The notes below the pieces were generated by a model. The model was not told the origin of the DNA. It saw only the letters and a program-made list of their open reading frames with translations, and ran no database searches. A DNA stretch of 64,000 nucleotides from Coriaria nepalensis (lineage: Eukaryota; Streptophyta; Magnoliopsida; Cucurbitales; Coriariaceae), in the NCBI GenBank assembly GCA_027186245.1, contig CP114498.1, positions 5,401,501-5,465,500 of the forward strand, read 5' to 3'. Positions 22,301 through 33,200 of this stretch are shown piece after piece; position 1 is the stretch's first letter, and every line of letters starts with the position of its first letter. The position numbers were made by a program, and so were the translations under genes.

Positions 22301-23797
22301 GAAAACTATAGAATATATACAAAATAAAACATAATAACATTAGCAAATATGTAGAAAATACAAGGTGCCAAAAATTTCAAAAGTCATATACAATTTTCAG
22401 TGTCTTCCATTATTTTATTTAGAATTATATTTGTCTCCTTAATATAACACGAGAAAAATAATTTTTTTTTGTGAAAAAATAATCCAATCATCTTATTATA
22501 ACTCCTACGTGTCTGTAGCTAATCATAATAAAATGAAATGTAGAAAACAACTTTGGTATTAAATCTCATGTAATTATTTTATCCTATTTCTAAGAAAATA
22601 TGACCTCATATTTCTACAGCCAATTATATTTTCTTAGTTGAGTTTAACCCAAACATTCTTATGAAATGTAAAATATTAAACTAGTATGGGCATATGTCCA
22701 TTCCATGTCTAGAATGACAACAACACCCTATCATCACACATCTCATGCTAAGATATTATATATGCATACTTACACAAATATAAGTCCCCACATATTTGTA
22801 ACCTTATATTCATGCAAATATCACATATATTATAATATTTGGAAGGTGAGCCATGAAACAATTTCACATCCATTTTCAGCTCATATAATCAAGGGAAGGA
22901 GACCACTAAATAGTCTTATCATAACAAACATATATATATCATGCTCTATCTCATAATTTTTATATCATGATGCATGTATATTTTAACACTTTAAATTACA
23001 TACATCTAATACATGAACATGTTAAAACAATTTCAATTATTCATACATTATTTATTATTTTATCTCTTGGTACATGTTCAAGGAATTCAAACTAGTTAAC
23101 TCTTGTTTAGTTCATTTTAATCATTCAATATCACAAGCAAATAATCAAAATTTATTTTCCTTACTCTTTCAGGATACTTGCTAATTAGGTGTTTTCAAAA
23201 ATGATTTTATTATTTTGGAAAGTTTTTTATTTTAGATCCACTTTAAACTTAAGAAAACATGCCAAAATAATTTTATAATTAAATTCACCAAAAATTATTT
23301 AAGATAATTTTAATTTTTCAAGTTTGATAATACAAAATATATATAAACAATTTATAGTATCATGCATTATTATCAAACTTATATCTAATCACAATTATCC
23401 AATTAAAATTAAATTTTAATCAATTAATTTAAATAATTAGATTTTACAAAAGTAACAAAAAACAAAACATAATAGAATTGGGATTTTCCTCAACGATGAC
23501 TCGTCGCAACCATCGCTTAGTGCCCCAGTAGCCTATGAGGAGCCACCGTGCACGGCCGAGTGCCACCGCCCAACAATAGCACAAGACATAGGCCGTAATG
23601 TTGTCATGCGCATGCAGCTTTTGCACCATCACACGAGGCGCTGTTCGGCAGCAATGGCTTTCTTGAACGGTTGCCTATTCATTTTGTGTCGCTTCCAAAC
23701 TTTGTTTCTTGCTTCGCTTTAGGAAAATCTGAAATCCATGGACGAACTCTTAAATGCATCAAAATATAAAAATACTATACTTTCTGGTATAATCTAG
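22300..23797 (-). other. Copia leader region of the element above
   Basis: It lies between gag start and primer-binding site on the minus strand. It is AT-rich apart from a GC-rich patch at 23470-23680, the same layout as the leaders at 13.7-15.4 kb and 18.7-19.8 kb. No gene seen. Confidence 0.6.
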
Positions 23798-23810
23798 GCT
23801 ATGATACCAC
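23797..23810 (-). other. Copia primer-binding site
   Basis: The minus strand reads GTGGTATCATAGCC, one base from the standard initiator-Met-tRNA-complementary sequence of copia elements. It is immediately followed on the plus map by TGTTAGGAAA, the inverted 3' end of the LTR. Confidence 0.85.
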
Positions 23811-24868
23811 TGTTAGGAAACATAAGCATGCAAAATAAAAGATAAATGTAGTAGCAAAAATATTTAAGATTTTATTCACATCACATTCTAGCATGCACAG
23901 TTTTTATCACGATCGATTATATAATAATTATATCACATATAATCTATTTTACAGAAAATACAATAAATCCCATCAAATTAAATCAAGCTTACGGGAGAGG
24001 AATACCTTGTCTTCTTGATTGCATAACTCTTCTTATTAAAATGGGGAGGCACCCACATGTTAACTCTCTAACCATTATTCAGACTATTATCTCAACACAT
24101 GAGATAATAAGCTTGGAGAAAAGGAATGGAAAATACTCTTTTTTGTCTCTATGATTTTTGGCCAAGAAATGCTTAGAAGAGTTGATAATTTTGGCCAATG
24201 CCTTGGGGTGAATTTATAGGCACAAGTAGGTTATAGTTTCCAAATCACATTAGGTTTCCTAGTTGCCTTAAAACTTTTTTGACCTTAAGTTGCCTTTTAT
24301 CGTAAAACTCTTAAAAGATAAAATTAGGTAAAACTCATCCTTATATAGTCGACCATTAGAAACAGTATAACCCATGGATACTTAATTAACCCTTTGATTA
24401 ATTTCGCCCACAAAAATCCAATTAATAATCCGGCCTCATTAACCCATTAAAGTCCGATTATTAATACAAACTTTTAGAATACTTTTATAATTAAATAAAA
24501 GTTCATATGTAACCTATTAATTTCTAATTAAATTAATTCAACACTTAGTTATGCTAATAGAGTTGCATGACATTACATTAATAAATTAATAATTATCATT
24601 TTGTCTATTCGGATCACTCAATGTCCATTTTTCAAGATCATATGACAATGAACAGTTTATATCTTAAGAGATTTCAGCAACTCGAGTCTCTACTAGCATG
24701 ATATGCATATATAGAATATATAATATTAATTCCAATAAAATCGATAAACATGATAAATAATAACTGATTTTCATTAATAATAATAAGTAATGTCTTGTTA
24801 ATTCCACACAAAGATAGTATCACATAAATTATTTTCCCCTTCGGATCAATATCCAAAAACCCGAAACA
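23811..24868 (-). repeat. 5' LTR of the copia element, minus orientation
   Basis: Read on the minus strand the LTR starts TGTTTCGGG (24868) and ends TTTCCTAACA (23811), 1058 bp with the expected TG...CA ends, directly beside a primer-binding site. It is the same family as the 1974-bp solo LTR at 57511-59484 but lacks about 0.9 kb of its middle. A TATAAATT-type promoter element lies near 24210-24220 on the minus strand. Confidence 0.8.
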
Positions 24869-25545
24869 TTAAACTTAAACCCTAATCCATACACCTTAAA
24901 TCCAAACCTTAAATCCAAACCTTAAATCTTAAACCCTAAATCCTAAACTCTACCCTAAATCCAAAGCCCAAAACCTTAAACATAAACCTTAATCCATACA
25001 CCTTAAATCCTAACACCTAAATTCTAAATCTTAAGCCCTATATCCATACACATTATATCCATACACCTTAAGGTTTAAGGTATATGTTTACGATTTACAT
25101 TTTGTTTAAAAGTCTACGTATAAGGTTTAAGGTTTATGTTTAAGTTTTAAAGTCTAAGTTTAAGGAAAAATAAAGAACACACATTGTTCCAGTCTGAAAT
25201 CTTGGTCAAAATGTTTTTTTTTTTTTTGCTTATTTATTTTTTAGGTTTAGGGTTTAGATTTTATGTTTAGGGTTTAAGTTTAAGGTTTAAAGTCTAAGTT
25301 TAAGGTTTCAAGTATAGGTTTAAGATTTTAAATATAAGGTTTAAGATTTAAGGATTTAAGTATAAGGTTTAAGGGTTTAAGTCTAAGATTTAAGGTTTAA
25401 GGGTTTAAGTATGGGTTTAAGTCTAAGTTTAAGGTTTTAAGACTAAGTTTAAGATTTATGTTTAGGATTTACATTTAAAGTTTAAAGTTTAAATTTAAGG
25501 TTTAAGGTTTATATTTAGTGGGGTCCAATATATATATATATATAA
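24869..25545. repeat. Degenerate telomere-like repeats with a polarity switch
   Basis: From about 24880 to 25065 the plus strand shows AAACCCTAAATCC-like variants (C-rich strand); from about 25066 to 25520 it shows TTTAGGGTTTA and TTTAAGG variants (G-rich strand). Repeats are irregular in length, so this is old interstitial telomere-like DNA and not a chromosome end. A T15 run and a AATCTTGGTC block at 25190-25220 match the composite repeats at 27.9-28.5 kb. Confidence 0.75.
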
Positions 25546-25559
25546 ACCCTAATTTCGGG

Positions 25560-26261
25560 CTAAACATTTAGCCCAAACTCAAGGTCTTAAATCATGATTT
25601 TGAACTATTTTGTTCAGTCTAAAATCTGTCCTAGTCTAAAATCATGATTCCATATAATGATTTCATATTGGTATAATAGATCAAGAATATTCAATCAACT
25701 TCAAGAACTTTTATCTCAACTTATACAACTTTGATTAAAGTATCATTAGATTCTATGGAAAGCTCTACGAGTTTAGTTTTATGATTAATTTTTTTTAAAT
25801 AATTTTATAACATCATTTTAAGACCATATAGCATGGTCCAAAATCTCGACATAAATATTTTAGTCAACTTTAAGAATTTTTATCTCGGGTTATTTAACTA
25901 TGATTAAGGTATTCCTATACTCTATGAAAATATCTAAGAGTATAGTTTTATGATATATATATATATATATGTGTGTGTGTGTATTATGATTTTATAACAT
26001 CTGAAACAAGTCTGAAATACATGGCTAAAAATCTCGGACTGGAATCAATCCGAAATCAACATTTCAAACAAAAACTTAAGATTATTCAATCAACTTCAAG
26101 AATTTTTAGCTTAGGTTATTTAACTTCGATTGAGGTATTCCTGGACTCCATGAAAAACTATAAAGAGTCTAATTTTATGATATTTTTTTATATAATTTTA
26201 TAATATTTGAATAGTGCAAAGTACATGGCTAACGATTTTTGACAAGAACTGGTCTGAAATC
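25560..26261 (+). repeat. Diverged satellite monomers
   Basis: Several loosely related units share blocks such as TTCAATCAACTTCAAGAA, TTTTATCTC..GGTTAT, a TCTATGGAAAGCTC-like block and TTTTATAACATCTGAAAC. Unit starts near 25690, 25862 and 26090 give variable lengths of about 170-230 bp. They lead straight into the homogeneous array at 26262. (AT)n and (GT)n tracts are embedded near 25955-25980. Confidence 0.7.
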
Positions 26262-26868
26262 AATATTTCAGATAAAAACTCAAGCTTATTCAATCAACTT
26301 CAAAAACTTTTATCTCAGGTTATATAACTCTGATCGAAGTGTTCTTAGACTCTATGGAAAGCTCTATGAGTTTAGATTTATGATATATGTATATAAATAT
26401 ATAAATATATATTATAGTTTTATAACATCTGAAACTACTCTAAAATACATAGATAAATATTTTAGAACGAAAAACCAAGCTTATTCAATCAACTTCGAAA
26501 ACTTTTATCTCAGGTTATATAACTCTGATCGAAGTGTTCTTAGACTCTATGGAAAGCTCTATGAGTTTAGATTTATGATATATGTATATAAATATATAAA
26601 TATATATTATAGTTTTATAACATCTGAAACTACTCTAAAATACATAGATAAATATTTTAGAACGAAAAACCAAGCTTATTCAATCAACTTCGAAAACTTT
26701 TATCTCAGGTTATATAACTCTGATCGAAGTGTTCTTAGACTCTATGGAAAGCTCTATGAGTTTAGATTTATGATATATGTATATAAATATATAAATATAT
26801 ATTATAATTTTATAACATCTGAAACTACTCTAAAATACATAGATAAATATTTTAGAACGAAAAACCAG
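26262..26868 (+). repeat. Homogeneous 195-bp tandem array, about three copies
   Basis: The block GTTCTTAGAC recurs at 26341, 26536 and 26731 and AACGAAAAAC at 26466, 26661 and 26856, an exact 195-bp period. The second and third units differ at a single base that I can see. Because 195 is a multiple of three, the array gives an open frame of 222 codons at 26239-26907; this is a product of the repeat and not a gene. Confidence 0.92.
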
Positions 26869-26879
26869 TCTCCATGGCG

Positions 26880-27765
26880 GGCGGCGAACAAAAATGGAGC
26901 AAAATAAAAATGTGTTTTTGAACGAAAAAGGAGAAAAATGAAGTTTGAATCTTGAACAAAAATGGAGCAAAAATGAAAATCATATTTTTTGTAGGAGGAA
27001 TGTCTGTTGGTTCGATGAGAAATAAGGAAGAAAAGAGAAGAAGAAAAAGGAACAAGAAAAAGAAAAGGGAAATGTATTAAAAAGTCTTTTCATATTAACA
27101 TCATTTTTTGCTTTTTTAATTTATTTTACATTTTATTTTATTTATATGTGTTTAATGTTATGTATCAAAAAAATTGAAAAGATAGTCATTTATAAAAACG
27201 ACGATTTAAAGGAAGGCATTTTATCAAATTATTTCATAATTCTTTCTACTTTTAATAATATGCCTCTAAAGCCATTTTAACCGAAAAATAAAAATAAATA
27301 ACCTTTTACGTTCTATCAAAGTATTATTTTTTTGCTCCTAGAAAATTGAGGAGATAAATCTTACATTTCTAACGTTTATGGGGTGAAATATAATTCTATA
27401 TTTAACCCATTAAAACATGAGAGGATTAGTTAAATGACTTTATGTTAATTTTTTTTGTCAAATGGCTTTCTTTTTATATGTCTTGTACCCTCTCCTTCTT
27501 CTTCTTCCTTACATTTTCTTTCCCTCCTTTTCCAAAAAACATAGGCTGTGTTCTTCAATTGATAAAAATGACCTAACTGCCGCACATGGAAAAAACAGCT
27601 GCTCTTACTTTGATTTACTCCCATGTTCCAATTTGCTCGATCTTTCGTTGGAGAAGAAGTAAGTATATCTAATTTACTTTGATTTATATATCTGTACTTT
27701 GGTTGTCTTTCGTCGAAGAAAGGGAAGCGTTGCCGCTCCGACCCAAACATTAAATATTTTGGTTT
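26880..27765. other. Non-coding AT-rich spacer between the two telomere-like blocks
   Basis: Opposing open frames at 27445-27750 and 27462-27662 show low-complexity composition and no family resemblance. Nothing else recognised. Confidence 0.45.
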
Positions 27766-27769
27766 GACT

Positions 27770-28545
27770 AATTCAGAATGAAATCATGATTTTGGTTAAG
27801 GACAAGATTTTAGCCTGGCCAAAACAGTCCGGAATCGTGATTTGGTCCATGATTTCGGCCTAAATTGGTTAGCCCGAAATCCTGGTCTCTTTTTTTTTTT
27901 CTTTTTAGGTTTAGGGTTTATGTTTAATGTTTAATTCTAAGTTTAAGGTTTTAAGTCTAAGTTTAAGATTATAATTCTAAGTTTAAGGTTTTTAAGTTTA
28001 GGTTAAGTTTAGGTTTAAGGTTTTTAAGTTTAGATTTACAGTATAGTTTAAGGTTAAGGTTTATGTTTAGGATTTAAGTATAAGATTTTAATGTATAAGG
28101 TTTGAAGTCTAGGTTTAAGGTTTGTGTTTAGTGTTTAAGTTTGAGGTTTGAAGTCTAAGTTTAAGTTTAAAATGCAAAAACACACCTACTGTCCCAAACA
28201 TGATTTTGGTATGAATTGGTCGGATTGAAATCTTTATCTTTTTTTTAAAAAAAATTAATTTTAAGGTTTATGTTTAATATTTAATATTACGTTTACGGTT
28301 TTAAGTCTAAATTTAGATTTAAGGTTTTAAGTTTAAGTTTACGGTCTAAGCTTAATGTTTATATTTAGGGTTTAAGTTTAAGGTTTGAAGCTAAAGTTTA
28401 AAGTCTAGGTTTAAGGTTTTAAGTATGCGTTTAGTGTTTAAGTTTAAAGTTTGAAGTATAAGTTTAAAAGGCAAAAATACACCTATTGTCCCATGACTTC
28501 AGTCCATGATTTCGGTTTGAATTAATAAGGCCAAAATCTTGGTCC
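27770..28545 (+). repeat. Composite satellite: telomere-like block plus unique block
   Basis: Units made of a T-run, about 200-250 bp of TTTAGGG/TTTAAGG variants, a AAAACACACCTACTGTCCCA-like block and a TGATTTCGG...AAATCTTGGTC block repeat at about 27885, 28230 and 28536, a spacing of roughly 340 and 305 bp. The same pieces occur once at 25160-25220. The G-rich strand is on plus throughout. Confidence 0.7.
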
Positions 28546-28918
28546 TTTTTTTATTTCTTTAGTCAACATCAAAAATTCTCATCTGAGGTTATATAATTCC
28601 GATTGAGATGTTCATGGATTCGATGAAAAGTTCTAAGAGTCTTATTTTATGATATATTTTTCTATGATTTTAAAATATCTAAAACTAGTCTAAAATTGGA
28701 CAAAAATTTTGGTCTGAATGTTCCATCTGAAATCATGATTTTGGTTTGGAACCAGTCAACTTCAATTATTTTTTTCTCGGGTTATATAATTCCGATTAAG
28801 GTTTTCTTAAACTTTATGGAAAGCTATAAAAGTTTATTTTTATGATATGTTTTTTTATATAATTTTATAATATCTAGAATGAGTCTAAAATTATTTGACA
28901 AAGATTTTCATTGTAGTG
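28546..28918 (+). repeat. Diverged satellite monomers, second block
   Basis: Two degenerate units of the 25.6-26.9 kb satellite are recognisable by TCATCTGAGGTTATATAATTCCGATTG and CTATGGAAAGCTAT-like blocks (parts only quoted). The block ends at ATTTTCATTGTAGTG, which looks like the right terminus of a CACTA-type DNA transposon, though no left end was found. Confidence 0.6.
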
Positions 28919-28920
28919 TT

Positions 28921-28970
28921 TATTCTACGGGTCGAATGAGCCTATGAATGGAACTTCGACCTGTAGAATA
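28921..28970. repeat. Near-perfect 16-bp inverted repeat (hairpin)
   Basis: TATTCTACGGGTCGAA (28921-28936) pairs with TTCGACCTGTAGAATA (28955-28970) with one mismatch across an 18-base loop. A related GGGTCGAA...CGTAGAACA pair follows at about 29007-29030. Such subterminal inverted motifs are common in CACTA transposons. Confidence 0.75.
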
Positions 28971-30271
28971 CACTAGCATAAATTGTTAATTTACTCTGAG
29001 GGTCGAAAACTCCTTCAACTCGTAGAACACATATTTTTTTTTTGGTTAATTTTGTAATATTTTTCTATTAATTATCTTAAATATTTGTATATACTAACAT
29101 TCAATTTTTGAATTTATGATCGAATTCGAGGAAAGTCACAATAATGAAAGGCCAAAAAAAGGTAGGTTCTGTTTTGGTTTACCATTGGGTTTCGATGAAG
29201 CTTGTTGGCTGGTTAGGTTTTTTTGTTTTGCTTACCGTTGGAATAAAGCATAGATTGAAGATGGGATTTTCATGTTTAATTCTTGATCAATGTTTATGTT
29301 TTTTGGATTGATGTTCTTTGTTATTCGCCATTAATGGTGATTTCAGACCGAGATTGTGGGTTAGAATATTATTCGCCATTAATGGTGAGAAAAGAGAGAG
29401 GAAGAGACGGTCGGAACTAAAAAAAAATGTGAGTGATTTTGAGGTGAGAAAGGAGAGAGAGTGACGGTTGGAACTAAAAATAAATGTGAGTGATTTTAGA
29501 GTGAGAAAGGAGAGAGACCATCGGCTAAAATGTAGTTTTGGGAAGACTGAGTGGGTATGAGTATATGGGAAGAGGAAAAAGAAAGTATGGATAAGAAATA
29601 AGAAAAAAATAAGAAAGAAGCAAAAAAAAAAGAAAGGAAAAAATGAAGAAATGATAGATTTAGATTTAAGTTTACACCTTAAAAATTAGGGGTAAAAATA
29701 GGGGTAAAAATAAGAATATTTTTACCTAATGACTATCAAGACGAGGGTATTTTACAATTTCTCTCATCAAACATAGGAGAAGAGGAAATGTAATTCTAGA
29801 GAAAGTGCACGAAGGGTAAGTAGTTTAAGGCAAACCTCTGAGTTTTTAAAATTGAAGGGTGATACTTCTATTACACTATGTAAATTATCTTTCCCAGTTC
29901 CTTCCTTGGCTTCAGAACTCCGTTGATTTTCCATATAGAATTCCACTCCTATATGGAATTTTCTTCTGATACCTGCAATATTTGTCTCAACGTCTCGTCC
30001 AAATTTTCCAATGGAAAGGAAACTAAATTCGATCCGAAGAAGTTTGCAAGAAAAATTCCATCGCAATCCAATTAAAATTATTTCTTCCGCTGAGTTTTGG
30101 GGATTTATTTTTCCTTCCCCTTAACGCACCTATGATTCTTTACGCTTTCCTATTTTTTTCAATTTGAGGGAAACTTTTTTTTTCATCGCACAAAGTAATG
30201 ATCGTTTAGAGTTTCGAAGGTTTTTGGAGTGGAGTCATTTCTGGGAAGCCCTAAAGTTTTAAAATTTCTTG
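28971..30271. other. 5' flank of the RIN13-like gene, with a short tandem repeat
   Basis: A 57-59-bp repeat occurs 2.4 times at 29385-29530 (GTGAGAAA...GAGTGATTTT). The block TTATTCGCCATTAATGGTGA occurs twice (about 29322 and 29369). A minus-strand frame at 29767-30066 has no family resemblance. The promoter and 5' UTR of the gene starting at 30272 should be here; no clear TATA box seen. Confidence 0.5.
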
Positions 30272-33200
30272 ATGGATTCCGAGCCAGTTATATTGGATAT
30301 TAGCTCTGATGAGGAACTGTGTGAAGGAGAAGCCGATCGGGAACTGTGTGAAGGAGAAGCCGATCGTGCTGAGGAAGGACCGGACTGGACCGAGCCTGGG
30401 CCGGAGGACTACGATTGGTTGTCGGAACTCCTCGGCGTGAATGATAAGGGAAACGACGACTCTGATGAGGAGGTAGTGGTGGTAGCTGAGGTTAACCCAA
30501 CCATTCACAGCTCAAAATCTAAGTCTTCCAAGCCAACATTGCAGGACGACGACGATGACTGCCTGGTGTTGGATGGTGATCCGGATAAACCAGTGGCCGT
30601 TTTGAACGATTCCAGAGGTGGGTCGGACGAAGTTCTTATAGTTGGAGAGAAGGGTCAGGTATTAATCTTATATATCAGCTTATTGCTAAATTCTAACTGA
30701 CATTGAACTAAGAAATGGAGCATAGGGAGAGAGAAGTAAATGCTGATTCTTTCAGTTTTTCTAATTAGTTTAAGAATGCGAGGATGCTTAACTCAAGTAG
30801 TTGTTTTGTTTGTAATTTAAATTGTTTATTAAATTTTCTTTCTCCCCCTTAATTTTGTTACCTCCTATATGTTGTGGAAAGAAAAAAGATATGTTTTAAC
30901 AACTTGTGTGAGGCTTTTTGTTCCCTTATCTTCTCTCAATTGATATCCATTAGAAACCTTTTTTCCCCCCTTTTATTTCATCGTACTAGACTTTAAATTT
31001 TTGCTGCCTCCTTTCCTTCTTGATTTCCAGCTATTGGGAATTTTTGCTAGAAACCATAGATGTCGTAAGTATAACTCTGCTCATCAATTTGTGGTCTTGC
31101 TTCCAGTAAGAATGTACAATTCCAGGTTCGGAACTGTTACTCTTGCTGCTATGTGTTGGCTCATGGCTTGTCTTTGTTTCTTACTGTTTGACATCTATAT
31201 ATAAATGTTTTTAATTATTTGATGCCTCAACATGATTTGTTCAACTGTGATGTTTGGTTTTTTAAAAGATCAGGCATTCTTTGAAGCCAGTGTAATGTGC
31301 TAAAAGGAACAATTTAAAAGTTTTAAGGTTTAGCACAGTATTTATTTATTTCTAGCTCCTGGTCACCCTCCTTTTCCTTTTGTTCGGGTAGCATATGTCG
31401 GATTAGTGGGAAACATGTTTAAGTGGGTTAACCATTGCTTGTGCATGGCAGCTGTCATCATTTTAGTTAAATTTTTTGTCTCATTTGCAAACTTGATTTA
31501 GCTCTTGTTTCTATCTCTCTCGCTCTTTCACACAGACAGACAGACACACACACTAACATATAGCATTGGTTTACTATCACAGAAAGGCTCCTTGGTCTTG
31601 GCCCTGGTTCCCTGGCATAAATATTTCAGGGAGAAATTGGATCCATGAACAGCTTGTTCGTGTAGCGGCTGTTTGGGTTTTAAATGGTTAGTTATTATAT
31701 ATCCTGGGGTTGATTGACCTGGTTGAAATCTTCTCAATCCGACATGTTGGAGTTAGCACCAAATTGATTTTTCATAACCCATGTATAACATATATACAAA
31801 TGAAACATTTTTTAGAGCCACTGATTTTTTCCTATAATATTGTAGAATATTGTAGAATATAGTTAAGATTCCAGTAAACAAATCAGTTTGATTTGTTTCC
31901 TGATTAGTTGTTCAATTTTTAGGGATTCTAATAGATTATGTTTACGCTCGTTTTCTGCTATTAGACTAGGGTTTCTCTTCTATATAAAGGAACCTAAGAT
32001 GTAAATTTAAAGTATGAATAGAATTTCTCTTACCTCTAAGATTCTCATGGTATCAGAGCATCATATTCTCTGAACTGTAGCAAATCAATCCCTCGTGACA
32101 AAATACGGGATGGCTACAGAAAAACTGGCTTCTCCTTGAGCCACCGCCTAGTTCACCGCCGAACTCTCCCCTAGCCTAACCGTTAGGGCCCGCATCCACC
32201 AAGGCGCCGCCCGCTACCAATTCCCCCCCTACAACCTGCTCGCCTCCACTACAACTGCCTTGGCTGCCTTCTCTGGTGATGTCCCCTACTTCCCGACCTT
32301 GATCGCCCATAAGTTGGTCAGGGTTTGGTGGTAACCTAATTTGCATCTCGGTCAGTTTTACCAACATGGCTTCCAACAACGAAAATTGTTGCAAAAACTA
32401 CTCTTGTACTGTCGAGAAGCGTTCTTCGATCGTTGTTTTAATTGCCATCACTTCGCTCTCCATTTTTTCCTCGAGTGCTTCTACCTTCTTCACAGCCATC
32501 GTCATAGGATTATGCTCTGATACCAATTTGATAGGATCCGATCTAAAGATAGAATTAGGGCTAATCTTTATTATGCAATAACCCAAATAACATAGGTTTG
32601 TCTTCTATTCGAGAGGTAGGATGTCTCTCCCTAAGAGTTCTTACTCTCAAATCAATTCACTTCCTTTCAAAACCTAACCATACTACTGCTATTTATACTA
32701 CTAATAGCCAATTACTAAAATAGCCCTCAAGTAATAATAATGACTATATTAGGTTTTATTTCGCCTAACATAGGTATTAATAATCGGGGGTCTAACACAC
32801 TCAAATCTCCAAAATGGAGAGCTGCTAGTTGTGACGAAATTCAAGCTCTAGAAAAGAATAAAACATGGGAAGTTACTGAATTACCATTAGGAAAGCGTCC
32901 AGTGGGGTTGTAAGTGGTTATTCATAGTAAAATACAAAGATGATGAGAATGTGGACAGATTCAAAGCTCTATTGGTTGATAAAGGATTTACTCAGTCTTA
33001 TGGAATTGATTATGAAGAAACGTTTGCTCTAGTAGCAAAACTCAACACTGTCCGGGTCCTACTTTCACTAGCTACAAATCTAGACTGGCCTCTTTATCAA
33101 CTGGATGTCAAAAATGCTTTTCTAAATGGAGATCTAATGGAGGAAGTATATATGACATTCCTCCTAGTTTTGAGAAATCAAATACAATCAACAAGGTATG

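Noticed and set aside
24869..25545. A true chromosome end (telomere)
   Set aside because: Repeat units are irregular, both strand polarities occur, and long ordinary sequence continues on both sides.
26239..26907. A 222-codon open frame with three internal protein repeats
   Set aside because: It is a by-product of a 195-bp tandem array (195 = 3 x 65) with AT-rich composition and no start context, and flanking diverged monomers do not keep the frame.
27445..27750. 101-codon minus-strand frame between telomere-like blocks
   Set aside because: Basic low-complexity translation of C/T-rich DNA; no family resemblance and an opposing open frame overlaps it.
29767..30066. 99-codon minus-strand frame upstream of the RIN13-like gene
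   Set aside because: No family resemblance; lies in the expected promoter and 5' UTR of the plus-strand gene.
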